The notes under the pieces were generated by a model, which saw only the letters and a program-made list of their open reading frames with translations, searched no databases and was not told the origin of the DNA. Source: Amorphophallus konjac (lineage: Eukaryota > Streptophyta > Magnoliopsida > Alismatales > Araceae). From it: DNA of 64,000 nucleotides. The position numbers and the translations under genes were made by a program. The stretch spans positions 75,167,491 through 75,231,490 of the forward strand of contig CM040124.1 in NCBI GenBank assembly GCA_022559845.1. The letters run 5' to 3'. Every line of letters starts with the position of its first letter. Position 1 is the stretch's first letter. This document shows positions 56,250 to 64,000 of the stretch, piece after piece.

Positions 56250-57300
56250 TCAATCTGAGATTTTTTGGTCTGGGAGTTACATGCTGGAGGTCTAGCGGGA
56301 CACTTTGGGGCACACGATGATTGAGATGGTTGAAAGTCAATTCTTCTGGTCTAGTCTGAAGAGGGACATCACCAAGATTGTAGGCCAATGTCGCACCTGC
56401 ACCTCTGCTAAGCAAGTCAAACAAAACATCGGCCTTTACACCCCTCTCCCTATCCCCTACCGCCCATGGCAAGATATAAGCATGGACTTTATGCTTGGCC
56501 CACCCAAGACTCAGCATAGGCATGATTCTATCTTAGTGGTTGATTGATTTTCCAATATGGCCCATTTCATTCCATGCTCCAAGGCCTCAAACACATCTAG
56601 AGTCACCCGCGTCTTCTTTGAAGAGGTAGTCCGCCTCTACGGGCTACCCAAAACCATTGTGTCCGATAGGGATGTGAAGTTCACTAGTTATTTTTGGAAG
56701 ACACTTTGACATTTGATGGGCACCCTTATTAAATTCTCCACTACCTATCACCCCCAGACCGGCGACCAAACAAAGGTTGTCAACAGGAGTCTAAGAAACC
56801 TCCTTCGGTGTCTAGTCGGGGATCACCCGGGAAATTGGGACCTCATCTAACCACAGACAGAATTTGCATATAACAATTCGGTCAATAGGACTATAGGGAT
56901 GAGTCCATTTGAGGTCATGCATGCGTATAAACCTAGAAAGCCTTCTGACCTCATTCTCCTGCCTCAGCATGCAAGAGTGTCTATGTCTATAGAGTCATTT
57001 GCACAACACATTAGAGAGTTGCATGAAGAAATACACAAGCACATTAGCAAGAGGGATGAGATCTACAAAAAATAGGCAGACTCTCGAAGGCTCTATCAAG
57101 AGTTCCAAGAGGGTGACTCTATGATGGTGAGGACTGAGAGGCTCTCCCCTGGAGCCTCCTCAAAACTGAGACCGCATGGGATCGGTCCCTCCAAAGTCTT
57201 TTGACGCATTGGTACCAATGCGTATGAGTTGGACCTCCTGGCGGAATATGGAGTAAACCCCACCTTCAATGTGGCAGACCTTGTGCCCTAAAAGGGCCCC
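56250..57300 (+). pseudogene. F integrase, catalytic Glu replaced
   Basis: The HHCC part shows GHTMIEMVESQFFW and CRTCTSAK (56305-56547). The core follows with DISMDFMLGPPKT, VVD (then a stop), [23 protein letters not shown] and STTYHPQTGDQTKVVNRSL. The DDE Glu, expected in QTE(V/R), is Lys here. The C-terminal part has RRLYQEFQEGDSMMVRTERL and NAYELDLLAEYGVNPTFNVADLVP, the form seen in non-Tekay chromoviruses. At least six stops are present. Confidence 0.85.
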
Positions 57301-57671
57301 GCGGTGGAACCTAGTGAGGATATTGAGTATGTTTCTTCTCTAGAGAGAGAGCCCACCCCCGTGAGATCACCTTCAACCAGAGAGCCCAGCGAGAGCAGAT
57401 TGAGAAAATACTTGATGAACATGTTACTACCACTAGGAGCAAGGTGCACCAGCGCTACCTGGTTAGGTGGAAGGATCGGCTCCCATCAAAGGACTCATGG
57501 GTGAGCTGGGAGGACCTGCTATAGCCTGACTCGGACCTGCTGGAGCGATATCACAGTGGGGTGGACCTTTACTTGATGGAGTCGAGCTCTCTGCACGCCA
57601 AGAGATTTGATGGGGACATCACTTGCAGTTCCCTCTGGCTCGGATCGCCGCTTCACCCCGGAGACACATAG
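57301..57671 (+). pseudogene. F chromodomain
   Basis: After a short acidic linker, in the frame starting at 57393: EQIEKILDEHVTT, then HQRYLVRWKDRLPSKDSWVSWEDLL, a TAG, and DSDLLERYH. The YLVRWK, SWVSWEDL and LLERY blocks are the three parts of a chromodomain, with aromatic cage residues Tyr, Trp and Trp in place. It would bind modified histone tails and steer integration. The frame runs to a TAG at 57669, which may already lie in the LTR. Confidence 0.8.
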
Positions 57672-59814
57672 GCACGACCATCGTCTTGTTTTGAGTAGTA
57701 TTATGTATTTTGCTCCTTTATTTGAGTCATATTTATGTATTTTTCCATTTTATTTGAGTCTTGTCTCTAAGTATGTAGGTCATTTACCTATGTATTGAGT
57801 CATTAGACCCATGGTTTACTCCCTTGGATAGCAAGGGACATTTTGTGAAAAGCCAAGGGCATTGAAGTCATGTAAAATTTGGGCTCTTATAAATAAGACC
57901 CCTATGGCTCTAGTGGAAAGTAATGAGCATTTGAATTTCTGAAATCCTCTTGTGTGCATTGGTTAGAAGCCAAGTCTTGGGTGAGAAGCCCCAACTATCC
58001 CTCCACCTCTCTCTACCCCACCCCCACTCTCTCTCTAGCCTGCCCCCTCTCTCCCTAACCATCCCCCTCACCCCTCCCAACCCTTCCACCTCCCCTCCAC
58101 ATCAGTGTTGACCAACCATGTCACCCGCCATGTCATCCGCTTGACTGCCACCTCATCGTGACTCTTCGAATCCACACCCTCCCATTCAATTCCCCTATTA
58201 ACACCCATAGTTTCCTAGACACCCTTCCAGCCCCCAACACACCCCATCCCTTTCCCAAGCCAACCTTTCACCACCCTAGGCACCCCTCCACCTCTCCAAG
58301 ACACCTCTTGGCTTCCCCAAGATCTATCATTAGGCAGAACCTCTTCCCCTCCCTGCCACCTCTCTTCCACCTAGGCTGCCCCCACCTCCCCTCTCTCCCT
58401 TCTCCAACCTTGTCGCACCCCTCTCCCCATTTCCCTACAGCCCACAGCCCACAGCTCTCCCTTCCCCTTCTCCCACGCCTCTTCCGACAGCACCCTTGCC
58501 CCCCCACTCAGCCACACCCTTGTGCATCCCCTGCAGTCCCCCCTCCCATTTCCCTCACCATCCACCCCACAACTCCAGCTAGGAGGTAACATGTCCCTAC
58601 TGTGCCCCGGAGGACATCGAGTGCAGCACCCCTTCGCCAACACCTGGAGGTCTAAACGGCGAGCCCCCCTTCTTGGAGACCCTCCTCGGATGATGTCTGG
58701 GCCTCTCAACTGCAACCCTGGCCAGCAGTGGGACCATCACTACCTACTCCAATCCCTGCAGCTCCGACGTTCATCACCGATTCAGATTGGGAGCAGCAAG
58801 CTAGCAGCGACCACATATGACCCTCAGTGATTCCGTCGATGCTCCATCACCGGAACAGTGCTGTCAGCCTCTTCGGATCACCATCTCTAGCAGCCTTTCA
58901 CCAACCTGAGGCTCCTATGACCTTGGTGTTTCATCCCCACACCTCATCTCTTCACCGACAAGCTGGTGCCCGCGCTCGAGTCTGGACTGCCCCACCCGTG
59001 CAGGTTGACCTTGTCCAACCAGTTGCGCCAATGTTCGGCCCCAACATGACACACCTTCTGTCAGTAGATTCCATACCATCTTCTGGACTGCCCCACCTCA
59101 CCAACCACCTCCAGCGGCGACCGACAATCAGGAGAGCCCTCAGCGACATCCACTTGCGGACGGGATCAAGTCTACCAGATCGGACCTTCCTCGTCCTCCC
59201 CTCCCTGTGCCTAGCCGACTGACAGCCCCTCCCTACATGGAGGTAGTTTTGGTTGCAAATCTATAGTCCCCACCTCTTAGCCACCCCTATTACATGAGGT
59301 GTTTAAAGTTGTAACAGCAAGTTGCAGGTCAAGCTATCCCAGCGCTGCATGCGGGTTGCATACCCACACTTCCCCACTCGCCATCATCTTCGACCGGGGT
59401 CGATTTCTTCAAACCAACCAGGTAGGTGCACGACTCCTGCTCCTTGACTCTGTTCACCTTGTATTTTCTTCAAGCTTCGCTGAGCAAGAGAGCATCCGGC
59501 CCCGAGGATCCACCCTCGATGAGTGGCCACCACAGTGAGAGAGTGAGAGTGAAACCCATGCCCTCTAGGCACTAGGTCTACTAGATTGTCACGGGTATTC
59601 CAATCAAGGGGAGGGAGATCTGAGCTCTGCTCATACTCAAACCAGCAAGGGACTTGCCCTAATGTCTCAATTCACCATCCCCGAGTGACCCCGTGCTAGG
59701 TTGCGCAATGATAGTCTGTCCGCCGACGTCGATCTCGCGTTCAAACTATTGTGCTTGTTGGCGTAAGTCCTTGGGTAGTTAGATCAGACTAGTCGCATCC
59801 TTAGTGGTCTCACA
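57608..59814 (+). repeat. 3' LTR of F (start approximate)
   Basis: The LTR ends at GGTCTCACA (59814), matching 23819. The start is uncertain because the 5' LTR lacks this part: TGATGGGGACATC at 57608 is one candidate, with a poor purine tract before it. It contains a TATA box (57888-57896), a long Pro/Ser-coding, C-rich stretch (57980-58600) that gives spurious open frames, and the region shared with 22506-23819. Confidence 0.65.
57888..57896 (+). promoter_or_regulatory. TATA box of F 3' LTR
   Basis: TTATAAATA in the context GGGCTCTTATAAATAAGACCCC on the element strand, about 280 bp into the LTR. Transcription would start about 30 bp downstream. The equivalent is missing from the truncated 5' LTR, so F could no longer make its own full RNA. 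Confidence 0.6.
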
Positions 59815-60277
59815 TCACTCCTCCTCCTCAAACCAATGAGGGCCTACAAGCTGCATCATCTTCCTCCCCGACTGGTGATCCCACTGTCGATATCCTTCGG
59901 ATCATGGCCAAGTTCGACCCTACTCAACTCAAAACTGTTTATCAATCTCTTCAAGGGAGCTTGGCCGCCCGTCTCACCCCTCAAGGGGCCTCTTCTAATC
60001 AGGTCCATCAATCCTCCTTTAATGGGCCCAATCTGGCACCGAGCCCACTTGATCTCTCGGCAGCCCAACCTAGGGCTCTCCAATTCGTCAACCTTGAAAT
60101 GGGCCAACCCTCTCGTTCGGCCCAACAATCGTTTGATAAGGGAAAGGCTCCCCTCCCTTCATCCCCATGGGCTGACCCTTCTCAACCCATTCCTTATGCT
60201 CCTAAAGTTCTCTTCGGCCCAAGTGAGTATACTCTACCTAGGCCGACCCACCTTGCTCCTCCTTCAATGGGCTGTTT
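59815..60277 (+). pseudogene. G gag, N-terminal part
   Basis: Open in one frame from the F border: TPPPQTNEG, then MAKFDPTQLKTVYQSLQGSLAARL (from 59904) and a Ser/Pro/Gln-rich stretch to about PTHLAPPSMG. This is the variable leading part of a Tat-type gag polyprotein. The frame is interrupted at its left by F, so its true start is unknown. The next 380 bp look foreign. Confidence 0.7.
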
Positions 60278-60655
60278 TCTCAAGCCGTATAGAAGGCAAC
60301 TCGAACTCGTGATGAAATGGAACCAAAAAAAAGGACCTCACAATAGATGGCAGGGAATAAGGTTCATCAAATATGGGCTGAGACTATATGGCTTGGAAGG
60401 GAATAACTTCTTTCGGCAATTGAATAGATACGAACTTGAACAGGTTCTAAAGGGTGAAGTAAGAAGACTGGATGTAAGGAAGAAGGACTGGCAAAGAACT
60501 CATCCTTGCCTAGGAATGGGAACCCATAATCTCCTATCTGTGGAACATATTTATCCCCTATCCAACCACTCTTTTGATCATAGCTCATGCTCTTCTCTTG
60601 AAGCGACCTCACCATGGAAATCATTAGATTATATATTTATTATAGGTCCTATTTA
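60278..60655. other. Unexplained segment within G gag
   Basis: Between PPSMG (60276) and YLTQYPQYGPP (60653) lies a segment unlike gag in base and residue use. It stays open in the upstream gag frame for over 100 codons (FLKPYRRQLELVMKWNQKKG ... LDYIFIIGPI) and is also partly open on the minus strand (60367-60624). I do not recognise it in any frame. The gag frame changes across it. It could be a small insertion or captured sequence; no clear target duplication is visible. Confidence 0.35.
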
Positions 60656-61324
60656 ACCCAATATCCTCAATATGGGCCGCCTTCTTATCCCTTAAATCCG
60701 TTGCTTGGGTCTATGCATAATGTGCAACCCACTCCCTCTTGCGAGCAGGAACTGCTTGATAAATGGGCCGCCATGCAGCAACAAATCGACCACTTGCAAA
60801 AGCGGTTCGGCCCACAATCTCTCATTGACGTTCCCGTCCCAAACTTTCAAAATATCTGGCTCCCCCCTCAATTAGAGCTTCCAACTTACCACAAGTACGA
60901 CGGGTCCGACAATCCCTACATTCATGTGAGGGACTTTTTATACGAATCGACGCAATATCAATATGATGACCGCCTTATGGCATATCTTTTCCGCCGTTCG
61001 GTAGATGGGGTCACTTTGGTGTGGTTTTATTCTTTGCCATTAGAGGATGCCGAACATTTTAAGGTTGTCAAGGAAAAGTTCATCCAAAGGTTTCAAGACC
61101 GGGCTGGCCTGGAATACTCATTCACTGACCTTGTCATAGAGAAGATGAAGCCGGATGAGGATTTTGCTACTTTTGCCGATCGATCAAGGCAGATGGTTGC
61201 CCGGGTGCCAGGTCACATTCCGAAGGAAGAAAAAGTCAAGTTGTTGATCTCCAATGCCACCCCCACATTTATAAACATCTTGGCCATGAACGATATCTCA
61301 AATATGCACCAACTCTATAACTAG
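60656..61324 (+). pseudogene. G gag, capsid part
   Basis: Part of the 236-residue frame 60614-61324: QQQIDHLQKRFG, then LELPTYHKYDGSDNPYIHVRDF, YLFRRSVDGVTLVWFYSLPL, FIQRFQDRAGLEYSFTDLVIEK and FADRSRQMVARVPGHIPKEEKVKLLI. This is the capsid of Tat/Ogre gag (compare the family pattern YDG.GDP..H...F). A TAG follows LYN. Confidence 0.85.
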
Positions 61325-62630
61325 TCATGATTCATTCAAACCCAATTTAAGGACTCTCCTATTCATGCCATGTTTGAGGCCCAAAAGCCCAACTATAATA
61401 GGAAATCTCAAGGCCCAATTACTGAGGGAGTTCAAACCAACGAACAGGTGCAAGTCGTTAGTTTCCCTACCAATAACCGTTTCCCCACACCATAAACCCA
61501 TCAAGCTCCTCGTAACCCCCGACCATCACCCCCGTTAAACCAACAACCTCCACCTCCGCAACACAATAATGTCCCTGCACCTAACGGCTATACACCCTAG
61601 CGCCCAGGTACGAAGAGGGCCCAATACCCACCTTTACCTGAATCCCTCCCAGATGTGTTTTTAGCCTTGATGTTCATTGGTGTGCTCTAACTCCCTTCGA
61701 AAAGGCCCATTTGGAACCCGAAAATTGATCAGTCCCGCTATTGCATGTTCCATCGGCAACCCAGGCATACTCTGGATAATTGCTTCCAGTTTAGAGATAT
61801 GGTATATGACTTGCACGAAGGACACAGGATCAACTAGGCAGAAATGCATAGAGTCATCATGGAGATGAAGGAGAAGAGGAGGCCTTAGGCACCCCGACAG
61901 CAACAACCATCTCAATAGGTGCAACAGCCATAAGTGCAGTAGCCGCCACAACAACATCCGTCTTTGTAGGACTTGGGGATTGTGCAAAACTGTATGCCGA
62001 ACCATCCGCGCATTCCAAATCCATTGGCACCAGCTCATGTTAACCCTATCGTGCATCATCCGGCCCCTAAAGTCAGGTGGTCTTATGACGACGAGTCTCC
62101 CACACAATGATCGATGGCCCTCCACCATTCTTGCTACACATCTACTACCACTAGACCTTCACCTTCCCCTAACACCACCATCATCCTACTGCCTTCCCTC
62201 CAAAACCCCGCACCCTCATCTTCCACTCCTTCCACTATACCCTTCGCATCCGCCAGGCCTCTTATCCTACCTCCGTCATCTTCTCTATCCGCCATACTGT
62301 CTACCCTAATCCTTCCGCAAGGACCTGTTAAGCCACCCCCTCCCGCTCACGTGCCTTCGCCTAACCCTCCATCTTTGATACTTCCATCTGGACCTATTAA
62401 GCCTACCTCCACCTCTGGCATTCCCACATCACCATCGCCTTCCCCTGTTTCCCTCATCTGTCCAACCGGGTCTATCAAGCCACCCACTTTAGGTTCTGTC
62501 AACCCATTGTTGGCACAAAGTCTTGCCCTAAGGAGTGGGCGTATGTTTCAACGCACTTTCCCACTAGCTGGTCCAACTGTGGGTACTCCCCAGTCCTCGC
62601 AGTAGGTGACAAACCAGGAAGAGGCATATC
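61325..62630 (+). pseudogene. G gag C-terminal part with CCHC-like finger
   Basis: Degraded continuation in the gag frame. After AMFEAQKPNYNRKSQ and several stops, it has SRYCMFHRQPRHTLDNCFQFRDMVYDL (61736-61815), a CX2HX4HX4C finger of the kind seen in Tat gag. Gln/Pro-rich stretches follow, then a 163-residue Pro/Ser/Thr-rich frame (62114-62605) in the spacer before protease. Stops are frequent at CAG and CAA codons (TAG, TAA), as expected from decay of methylated C. Confidence 0.7.
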
Positions 62631-63330
62631 CACTCCTTGGTATGCAATATGATTTATTGCATCACCTAGATCGCATGCCCGCTAAGATTTCTATCCTAGA
62701 GCTGATCAAGAGGTCGAAGGTCCACCAAGATGCTCTCTGAGATTTTTTATAGAAAATTATGGTACATGAGGGTCTGGCAGTCGATGGTTTACCTTTCGCA
62801 CTGGCCACTATCACCAAGGGGCCGGCTATTACATTTTCTGAGGTAGAATTGGCACCTCCCGAAGCCAGGCGGATGCCAATATGCATTTCTATCACACTCA
62901 ACAAGGTGGCTATTGGTGCAGTTTGTGGACATGGGTGCATCAATTAATGTGTGTCCTTTAAGCACCCTGAGGGCCTGCCACATATCTGAGAAGCTTCTTC
63001 GCCCGACTCCCACCACCATTGCTGTCTATGATAACTCGAGGAGATTGTATCATGGCACTATTACCTTGCAAGCAAAACTCGGGTTGTTATCCATGCCGGT
63101 GGAGTTTTATGTTCTGGACATAGACCCGATGTTCAAGGCTATCCTTAGGAGACTATGGATTGACAATCTAAATGTTGTGCCATCAACTGCTCACCAATGC
63201 CTTAAATTCCATTTTCAAGGCGAGCAGTCAAGGTCGAAAGTATCTCCACGGCTCGCACGGTCAAGACCATTACCGAGAAGATTTTTCCAACACTCTAGAC
63301 CACCAACAAGCCCGTTATCTCCATAATAGA
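62631..63330 (+). pseudogene. G protease region
   Basis: MQYDLLHHLDRMPAKISILELIKRSK (62642) is the conserved lead-in to Tat-type protease. Two stops later GLPFALATITKGPAITFSEVELAPPEARRMPICISITL follows, then a frameshift near 62910. The active site reads DMGASINVCPLSTLR (about 62928), where DDGS or DNGS is usual, so the catalytic Asp is kept. YVLDIDP-like VLDIDPMFKAILRRLWI and VPSTAHQCLKF close the domain. Confidence 0.8.
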
Positions 63331-63455
63331 TCTTGATTTTCCTTGGGCTTATTCACGCCGTGAACCGGAGGTGCGTAGGTGGATACCGCCAGCAAGTCTA
63401 AGCTACTAGATACAAGGGCCTTGTAAAACAAAAGCTTAGAAGATTTCACCCCTAC

Positions 63456-64000
63456 ATGGCCTTAAAAATGAAGGAAGAAGTTGATAAATTACATAAGGCC
63501 AGATTTATTAGTGATGTTCTTTATCCTCAGTGGGTGGAAAATATTGTCCCTATTATGAAAAAGGATGGTAAAGTTTGGATTTGCATTGATTTTAGGGATC
63601 TAAATAAGGCATGTCAGAAAGATGATTTATCGCTGCTCCACATTGACGTGCTGGTTGATAACACGGTTGGGTATGAAACTTTACCATTTATGGATGGGTA
63701 TTCAGGTTATAACCAAATCCAGTTGGCATCATAGGATCAAGAGAAAACTTCCTTCACCATGCCTTAGGGCACCTATTTCTATGTGGTCATGACATTTGGA
63801 ATGAAGAACGCAAGTGCTACCTACCAAAGGGAGATGAAGGATATCTTCCACGACATGATTCATGTTTATATGGAAGCTTATGTCGATGACATCTTGGTGA
63901 AGTTGAAGACTAGAGGAGAGCACCTCGCAATTTTGGCTAAGGTTTTGCAAAGAGCCAGGGAGTATAAGCTTAAAATGAATCCAAAGAAATGTGTGTTCAG
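63456..64000 (+). pseudogene. G reverse transcriptase, partial
   Basis: MALKMKEEVDKLHKARFISDVLYPQWVENIVPIMKKDGKVWICIDFRDLNKAC, then MDGYSGYNQIQLAS, a TAG, DQEKTSFTMP, a TAG, and YVDDILVK (YVDD at 63879-63890) and NPKKCVF at the window edge. It is clearly Tat/Ogre RT and is open apart from two stops. RNase H and integrase are expected beyond 64000. Confidence 0.88.

Larger units (their letters stand above)
22506..59814 (+). mobile_element. Element F: chromodomain Ty3/gypsy, split by E
   Basis: A plus-strand chromovirus with a truncated 5' LTR (22506-23819), PBS (23825-23836), gag start (23990-24049), a 28.8-kb nested insertion (24050-52824), the rest of gag, then protease, RT, RNase H, integrase and chromodomain (52830-57671), and a 3' LTR ending at 59814. 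It sits in the gag of a Tat/Ogre-type element G. Its coding region has many stops and frameshifts and its LTRs differ visibly, so it is an old copy. Chromodomain type and RT sequence place it among chromoviruses other than Tekay; Reina, Galadriel or CRM cannot be settled by eye. Confidence 0.85.
59815..64000 (+). mobile_element. Element G: Tat/Ogre-type Ty3/gypsy, partial
   Basis: The host of F. From 59815 it runs from gag through protease to RT and beyond the window. The RT wording (DDLSLLHIDVLVDN, SFMDGYSGYNQI-like, YVDDILVK, LKMNPKKC) and gag wording (YDGSDNPYIHVRDF, LVWFYSLPL) are those of the Tat/Ogre lineage. Its 5' LTR and start are not in the window: left of F's broken 5' LTR is unrelated sequence. 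Stops and frameshifts are scattered throughout. Confidence 0.85.

Noticed and set aside
58158..58715. Pro/Ser-rich and Gly/Arg-rich frames on both strands of the F LTR
   Set aside because: They result from a C-rich, low-complexity LTR stretch; both strands are open and the 5' LTR copy is not conserved as protein.
60367..60624. Minus-strand frame containing GDYGFPFLG and KDEFF, reminiscent of the N-terminal part of CYP74 P450 enzymes
   Set aside because: Only about 15 residues look alike, an expected block between the two words is missing, and nothing before or after fits. A chance match is more likely; a BLASTX search would settle it.

Overview
The window is repetitive nuclear DNA of a flowering plant. 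I see no host gene, no rRNA or tRNA gene and no organelle block. Almost every base belongs to an LTR retrotransposon or a piece of one: Tekay/Del-type and other chromodomain Ty3/gypsy elements, a Tat/Ogre-type Ty3/gypsy element, and a Sirevirus-like Ty1/copia derivative. The species cannot be named from the sequence. I refer to elements by letter.

Right-hand nest (22506-64000), outside to inside. G is a Tat/Ogre-type element (+) whose degraded gag, protease and RT run from 59815 past the window end. F is a chromodomain gypsy element (+) inserted in G's gag; its 5' LTR is truncated at about 22506, its 3' LTR ends at 59814, and its gag is split after codon 20. E is a Sirevirus-like, gag-only element (-) at 24050-52824 with target duplication AAATG. 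B2 is a Tekay element (-) at 26328-43775 inside E's 3' LTR, duplication TATAA. C2 is a short element without pol (-) at 35764-42004 inside B2's 5' LTR, duplication ATATC. This is five levels of insertion, and the three inner ones have readable 5-bp duplications.

Left part. Positions 1-12161 are a second copy of 24900-37079: the same E LTR, the same Tekay insertion (B1) at the same base, and the same C insertion (C1) at the same base. That makes it a segmental duplication and not a set of independent insertions. C1 is cut at about 12161 and joined to a truncated LTR of element D (+, 12162-21379). D is a Tekay relative that has lost nearly all of pol and carries a solo LTR (14743-18012, duplication CTTAC) between its two zinc knuckles. 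An orphan LTR-like piece (21380-22505) follows, and then the broken edge of F.

How the genes work together: each element would encode gag, protease, RT/RNase H and integrase to copy itself, but every polyprotein here is interrupted. The longest intact piece is the RT/RNase H reading frame of B1 (6357-7448). C, D and E have no pol at all and could only have moved with enzymes supplied by other copies.

Most interesting: the LTRs carry arrays of short boxes at near-constant spacing. E's LTR has a TGTGCATCGACCTT-like box about every 32 bp with unrelated sequence between boxes. The Tekay-family LTRs have CGGTCT...GACCG inverted-repeat modules every 31-33 bp. Both spacings are close to three turns of B-DNA. 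E's gag is also unusual, with six CCHC-type zinc knuckles and no pol behind them.
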